DNA from: Halothermothrix orenii H 168
GTDB lineage: Bacteria; Bacillota; Halanaerobiia; Halanaerobiales; Halothermotrichaceae
NCBI RefSeq assembly: GCF_000020485.1
Contig: NC_011899.1
Coordinates: forward strand, 531,501-595,500
DNA length: 64,000 bases
Direction: 5' to 3'
The notes below the pieces were generated by a model that did no database searches, had not been told where the DNA came from, and saw only the letters and a program-made list of their open reading frames with translations. Position numbers and translations under genes: made by a program. Positions 60,233 to 64,000 of this stretch are shown here, in pieces (within the stretch, counting starts at the first letter, position 1; each line of letters begins with the position of its first letter).

Positions 60233-61855
60233 ATGAATGTATTTATTGGTGGGGCCTGGCCCTATGCTAACGGTTCTTTACATCTGGGTCATATAGCCAG
60301 TCTTTTGCCCGGTGACATTCTGGCCAGATATTTTCGACTTAAGGGGGAAAAAGTCCTGTATGTGTCAGGGAGTGATTGTCATGGAACCCCGATTGCCCTT
60401 AGGGCAAAAAGGGAAGGGGAGAGTCCCCGGATTATAGCTGAAAGATATCATCAGGAGTTTAAAAAAACCTTTACAAAGCTGGGTTTTTCTTACGATAATT
60501 ATACGAAGACTGATAACCCCTTTCATCACCAGGTGGTACAGAGTATAATAAAAAAACTATTTGAAAAGGGGTACATTTATAAAAAGCAAACCAAACAGCT
60601 TTATTGTAGTAAATGTCAACAGTTTTTACCTGATAGGTATGTGGAAGGAATTTGCCCTGTATGTGGCAAAGTCGTCCGAGGTGATCAATGCGATTACTGT
60701 TCCAGTTTAATTGAGCCCACTGATCTGGAAGAAAAGAGATGTAAAATATGTGGGAGTAGTCCAGTCATTAAAAATACAGAGCACTTCTATCTGGCCCTGT
60801 CAGAATTTAGTGATGAATTAAAGAGGTTACTTGATAATAATCGGGGGTGGAGAGATAATGCAATTAAGCTCAGTACCAGGTATATAGAGGAAGGTCTACA
60901 GGACAGGGCCATAACCAGGGACCTCAACTGGGGTGTTTCTATACCTTTTGAAGGCTATGAAGAGAAAAGAATATATGTCTGGATTGATGCTGTGTTAGGT
61001 TATCTGTCTGCCAGTAAGGAATGGTCCCGGCATACAGGGGAACCCTGGCAAAATTTTTGGAGTGAGGATACAAAAACATATTATGTTCATGGAAAAGATA
61101 ATATACCTTTTCACACCCTGATACTACCTGCGTTACTCCGGGGTGCTGGAATTAAACAAATTCCAGAAAAAATAGTTTCCAGTGAATACCTTACAATTGA
61201 GGGGAAGAAATTGTCAACCAGTCGTAATTGGGCTGTCTGGCTTCCTGATATGTTAAAAAATTACCAGCCTGATTCTATTCGTTACTTTTTGATAATAAAT
61301 GGTCCCGAGAAGAAAGACAGTAATTTTTCCTGGGAAGAGTTTATTCACAGCCATAATGGGGAACTTTTGGGGGCATATGGTAATTTTGTTAACCGGACTC
61401 TTGTTTTTATTGAAAAATATTACAATGGTTTAATACCTGATGGTAAACTAAATGAAAAAATTAAGGAAAAAATTGAGACCCTCTACCATAGGGTGGGCAA
61501 TAAGATAGAGAAGACGAATTTAAAAAATGCCCTGGAGGTTATATTTAATTTTGTACGTGAAGCTAATAAGTATTTTGATAGTGAGGAGCCATGGATTACT
61601 GTTAAAGAAGACAAAGGTACCTGTAAAGATACAATCTATACGTGTGTTCAAATAATTGCAAATTTAACAAATTTATTGTCCCCATTCCTCCCTTTTTCCA
61701 GCAAAAAAGTCAGGGGTTTTTTAAACATTGATAAACCTGACTGGAAATATATAGAGGTTTTGCCTGCAACAAAGTTAGAAAAAGTAGAAATTCTTTTCCC
61801 GAGAATTAACAAAAACCTAATTAAGGAGGAACGGGAAAAGTTAGGGGTTAATTAG
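60233..61855 (+). CDS. metG: Methionyl-tRNA synthetase
   Basis: Class I synthetase, 540 aa. HLGH motif ([13 protein letters not shown]), a doubled zinc knuckle ([38 protein letters not shown]), and a KMSKS-type motif that reads KLSTS. It ends without the C-terminal tRNA-binding domain found in the long Bacillus enzyme. The KLSTSRNW signature and zinc arrangement resemble the MetRS1 type known in some Firmicutes. ATG after AAAGGGGG. Controlled by the T-box upstream. It ends in TAG. Confidence 0.95.
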
Positions 61856-61901
61856 TAATAAAACGGTTTATGGGAAAATAGTCAAAAAAGAAATGTGGAT
61901 T

Positions 61902-62792
61902 TTAGGACTTGCAAATATTTGTGTATATATGGTTAACAAAATTATTAAAGAGTTGAGAACGGTATTTATCTTTGTGGTAGATGATACTGAATTTTCTTTT
62001 AAATTCAATTCCCTGAATATCTACTTTAACTAATAAACCTTTCTTTAGTTCTTCTTTAACGCAGATTTCGGGTAAGATTGAAACCCCCAGGTTAGAAATT
62101 ATTGCTCTTTTAATCGCTTCAATATTGTTAAAGACATGGGTAACATGATATTTTATGCTGTGTTTTCTCATTATATTTTCAATAGTTTCTCTGGTACCAC
62201 TGCCTTTTTCCCTTATAATAAAATCTTCACCTTTGAGTTCTTCTGAATTAATTTTTCTTTTATGACTCCAACTGTGTTTTGACGAACACATTAAATAAAG
62301 TTGATCATCGAAGAAATGTTCTACTAAAATGTCCTTACAATAAATAGGACCTTCTACCAGAGCCAGATCAAGTTTATTATCCAGGATCATATCTTCAATT
62401 ACTTTGGTGTTGTCAATGGTAAAGGGTAGGTGAATTTTGTTATATTTATTTAAAAACCCTTCTATTATTTGTGGTAAAAGATAGGTACCAATAGTCATAC
62501 TGGCCCCTATACGTAATTTTCCCTGATTCATATTGACTATATCCTTTATTATATTTTCAGTTTCATCAACAAGATTTAAAATCCTTTTACTATTTCGTAA
62601 AAGGATTTTTCCGGCATAGGTTAATTTTAACCTTTTTTTAATCCGGTCAAAGAGTTTTATGTTTAAATCTTCTTCAAGTTCTGAGATAGTTTGACTGATA
62701 GCGGGTTGGGACATATATAGTTTTTTAGCTGCTTTTGACATATTTTTTGTTTTGCAAACCATGACAAATATTTTAAGCTGTCTTAAATTCAT
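61902..62792 (-). CDS. LysR-family transcriptional regulator
   Basis: Regulator of 296 aa. The N-terminal HTH is typical (MNLRQLKIFVMVCKTKNMSK; AAKKLYMSQPAISQTISELE; LFDRIKKRLKLTYAG) and a periplasmic-binding-like effector domain follows. It is divergent from a YeiH-type transporter gene, the arrangement of YeiE/YeiH in other bacteria, so it probably controls that gene in response to a sulfur compound such as sulfite. The 119-base gap is AT-rich with weak dyads. Confidence 0.92.
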   Translation of the reverse strand: MNLRQLKIFVMVCKTKNMSKAAKKLYMSQPAISQTISELEEDLNIKLFDRIKKRLKLTYAGKILLRNSKRILNLVDETENIIKDIVNMNQGKLRIGASMTIGTYLLPQIIEGFLNKYNKIHLPFTIDNTKVIEDMILDNKLDLALVEGPIYCKDILVEHFFDDQLYLMCSSKHSWSHKRKINSEELKGEDFIIREKGSGTRETIENIMRKHSIKYHVTHVFNNIEAIKRAIISNLGVSILPEICVKEELKKGLLVKVDIQGIEFKRKFSIIYHKDKYRSQLFNNFVNHIYTNICKS

Positions 62793-62911
62793 AAAAGCTC
62801 CTCCATAAGTAAAAGGTTATATATATTATAATAACATATTATTTTACTAATAAAAAATATACTATTACAATGTTTATATATAAATTAACTATAATAGGAG
62901 ATGGTGTATAA

Positions 62912-63892
62912 ATGAAAGCATTTAAAGAAAAAATTCCTGGAATATTGTTGGCTGTTTTCGTTGGAATAACCGGGAGATTGGTAGGCAATTTTGTACCAAA
63001 TATAGGAGGAGTTACCATAGCAATTATCCTGGGTTTTCTGGCTGGGAACATTTTTCGTCTGGATAGCAACTATGCTAAAGGTATTAAATTTGTGGAAAAG
63101 AAAATCCTGTCTCTTGCTATAATGTTGATGGGGTTAAAGTTGCAGATGGATGTTTTGGCTGAACTTGGAATTTCCTCTATTGTAATAATAATTATCATGG
63201 TGACATTAACTGTCTTTGTAGGTTCTTTGATTGGGAGGTTATGTGGTCTTTCAAATTCTTTCAGTATTTTACTGGGAATAGGAAATGGAATCTGTGGCTC
63301 TTCAGCTATTGCAGCAGCTGCTCCAATAGTTAGTAATAATGAAGAGGAGATCGGACTTTCTGTAAGTGTTGTTAATTTACTGGGTACATTTGGTATTTTC
63401 ATTTTGCCAGTTATAACTGGTTTATTGAAATTAAATGAAACAACCAGTGGTTTGATGATTGGAAGTACTTTGCAGGCCACCGGTCAGGTAGTTGCTGCGG
63501 GTTTTTCTATAAGTGACTTAACAGGAGAAGTTGCTACTATAGTAAAAATGGCCAGGATACTAATGTTAGGACCTGTTGTCCTTTTGTTAAGCTTCTTATT
63601 TGGTAAAAAAGATAATAGTTTAGATAATAATGTTAGTATTCCACCATTTATTATTGGATTTTTTATTTTTAGTATTATTGGTACTTTGCAAATATTACCT
63701 GTGGGTGTTGTACAATCCTTAAAGTATACGGGTAAGTTGCTGTTAACTGTAGCCATGGCTGGTATTGGTTTAAGGATTAGAATTTCAAGTCTTATTAATC
63801 AGGGACCAAAGGCGTTGCTGGTGGGACTTCTTATATTTGTAGTTCAGCTCGTTTCTATTACTGGTTTAATATATTTTTTTCTTTTAAAATAA
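62912..63892 (+). CDS. YeiH/UPF0324-family putative sulfate/sulfur-compound exporter
   Basis: Membrane protein of 326 aa with about ten helices. Family motifs are present: GITIAIILGFLAGNIF-like (VTIAIILGFLAGNIFRL), KILSLAIMLMGLKLQMDVL, LLGIGNGICGSSAIAAAAPI, and a final VAMAGIGLRIRISSLINQGP. YeiH proteins are annotated as putative sulfate exporters; the true substrate is not settled. ATG 62912 after AGGAG. Divergent LysR regulator. Confidence 0.9.
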   Translation: MKAFKEKIPGILLAVFVGITGRLVGNFVPNIGGVTIAIILGFLAGNIFRLDSNYAKGIKFVEKKILSLAIMLMGLKLQMDVLAELGISSIVIIIIMVTLTVFVGSLIGRLCGLSNSFSILLGIGNGICGSSAIAAAAPIVSNNEEEIGLSVSVVNLLGTFGIFILPVITGLLKLNETTSGLMIGSTLQATGQVVAAGFSISDLTGEVATIVKMARILMLGPVVLLLSFLFGKKDNSLDNNVSIPPFIIGFFIFSIIGTLQILPVGVVQSLKYTGKLLLTVAMAGIGLRIRISSLINQGPKALLVGLLIFVVQLVSITGLIYFFLLK

Positions 63893-63914
63893 ATTATATA
63901 AATTTACATTTCAT

Positions 63915-63943
63915 TTGACTTTTTCTGACAAAGTATATAAAAT
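63915..63943 (+). promoter_or_regulatory. Promoter of the next gene
   Basis: TTGACT (63915-63920), 17 bases, TAAAAT (63938-63943), upstream of an SD near the window end. Confidence 0.7.
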
Positions 63944-63995
63944 ATACTCTAAATCTAGGACGCCCAAGATGACTCAGGAAGGAGGTGAACTTACA

Positions 63996-64000
63996 TTGGA
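63996..64000 (+). CDS. Start of a gene cut by the window edge
   Basis: A strong SD (GGAAGGAGGTG, 63978-63988) is followed by TTG at 63996, a likely start codon in this organism. Only two codons are inside the window, so the product cannot be named. Confidence 0.45.

Overview
The window is AT-rich DNA from a low-GC, endospore-lineage Firmicute that appears to have an outer membrane. Firmicute signals are a methionine T-box, a guanine riboswitch with PurBox-like sites, a BirA box, a CotF-like spore coat gene and frequent TTG/GTG starts with strong Shine-Dalgarno (SD) sites. Outer-membrane signals are a TolC-type channel with an RND pump and adaptor, KDO-8-phosphate phosphatase (KdsC), and a solute-binding protein exported without a lipobox. 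Anaerobic life is suggested by 2-oxoacid:ferredoxin oxidoreductase, superoxide reductase and FeoAB. Together these fit an anaerobe of the Halanaerobiales type; this is inference from gene content, and no species is claimed.

Layout. 0-7.6 kb: a complete peptide ABC importer (binding protein, two permeases, two ATPases), then two paralogous HTH/UTRA-like regulators. 7.6-9.7 kb: PurBox pair, promoter and guanine riboswitch driving a purine permease. 9.7-14.3 kb, minus strand: a DNA-repair block (radical SAM/HhH protein, its TIGR03915-type partner, class II photolyase, YbgA-like protein). 14.5-21.2 kb: self-regulated TetR-TolC-adaptor-RND efflux operon. 21.2-24.5 kb: feoA-feoB-lplA behind a Fur-like site. 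24.5-31.8 kb: ferritin-like protein, KdsC, an orphan DNA methyltransferase, an amino acid permease, a frameshifted YkvI-type membrane protein, a CAP-domain lipoprotein, DUF1284 and BirA-controlled bioY. 32-35 kb: a lipoprotein subtilase beside a secreted BsuPI-type inhibitor-domain protein. 35-46 kb: MATE exporter, TrmB, DUF4397 protein, diguanylate cyclase, small membrane proteins, DegV, MscS, DUF2935, and KorAB. 46-60 kb: redox genes, a MMPL exporter with its TetR, spore coat, cold shock, sodium symporter and YetF-like genes, with an unusual number of broken genes. 60-64 kb: T-box-controlled metG, then a LysR gene divergent from a YeiH-type transporter.

The most notable feature is the number of disrupted genes. 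Reading across stops and frames shows a ferritin-like gene cut by TAG, a GNAT gene and an M42 peptidase gene each cut by TGA, a CrtI-like gene and a small coat-associated gene frameshifted in five-A runs, a nitrilase remnant with a large internal deletion, and a YetF-like gene whose only well-placed start is ATT. All lie between 46 and 60 kb. A YkvI-type gene at 28.4 kb is frameshifted in a six-G run. This could be real gene decay, sequence error, or in a few cases recoding; re-sequencing would decide.

The clearest regulatory elements are the guanine riboswitch with a 16-position antiterminator competing with both P1 and the terminator, the T-box with an ATG specifier, the BirA box overlapping the bioY -35, and an imperfect dyad that would hide the ribosome site of the second HTH regulator. 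No CRISPR array, rRNA, tRNA or insertion sequence was seen.
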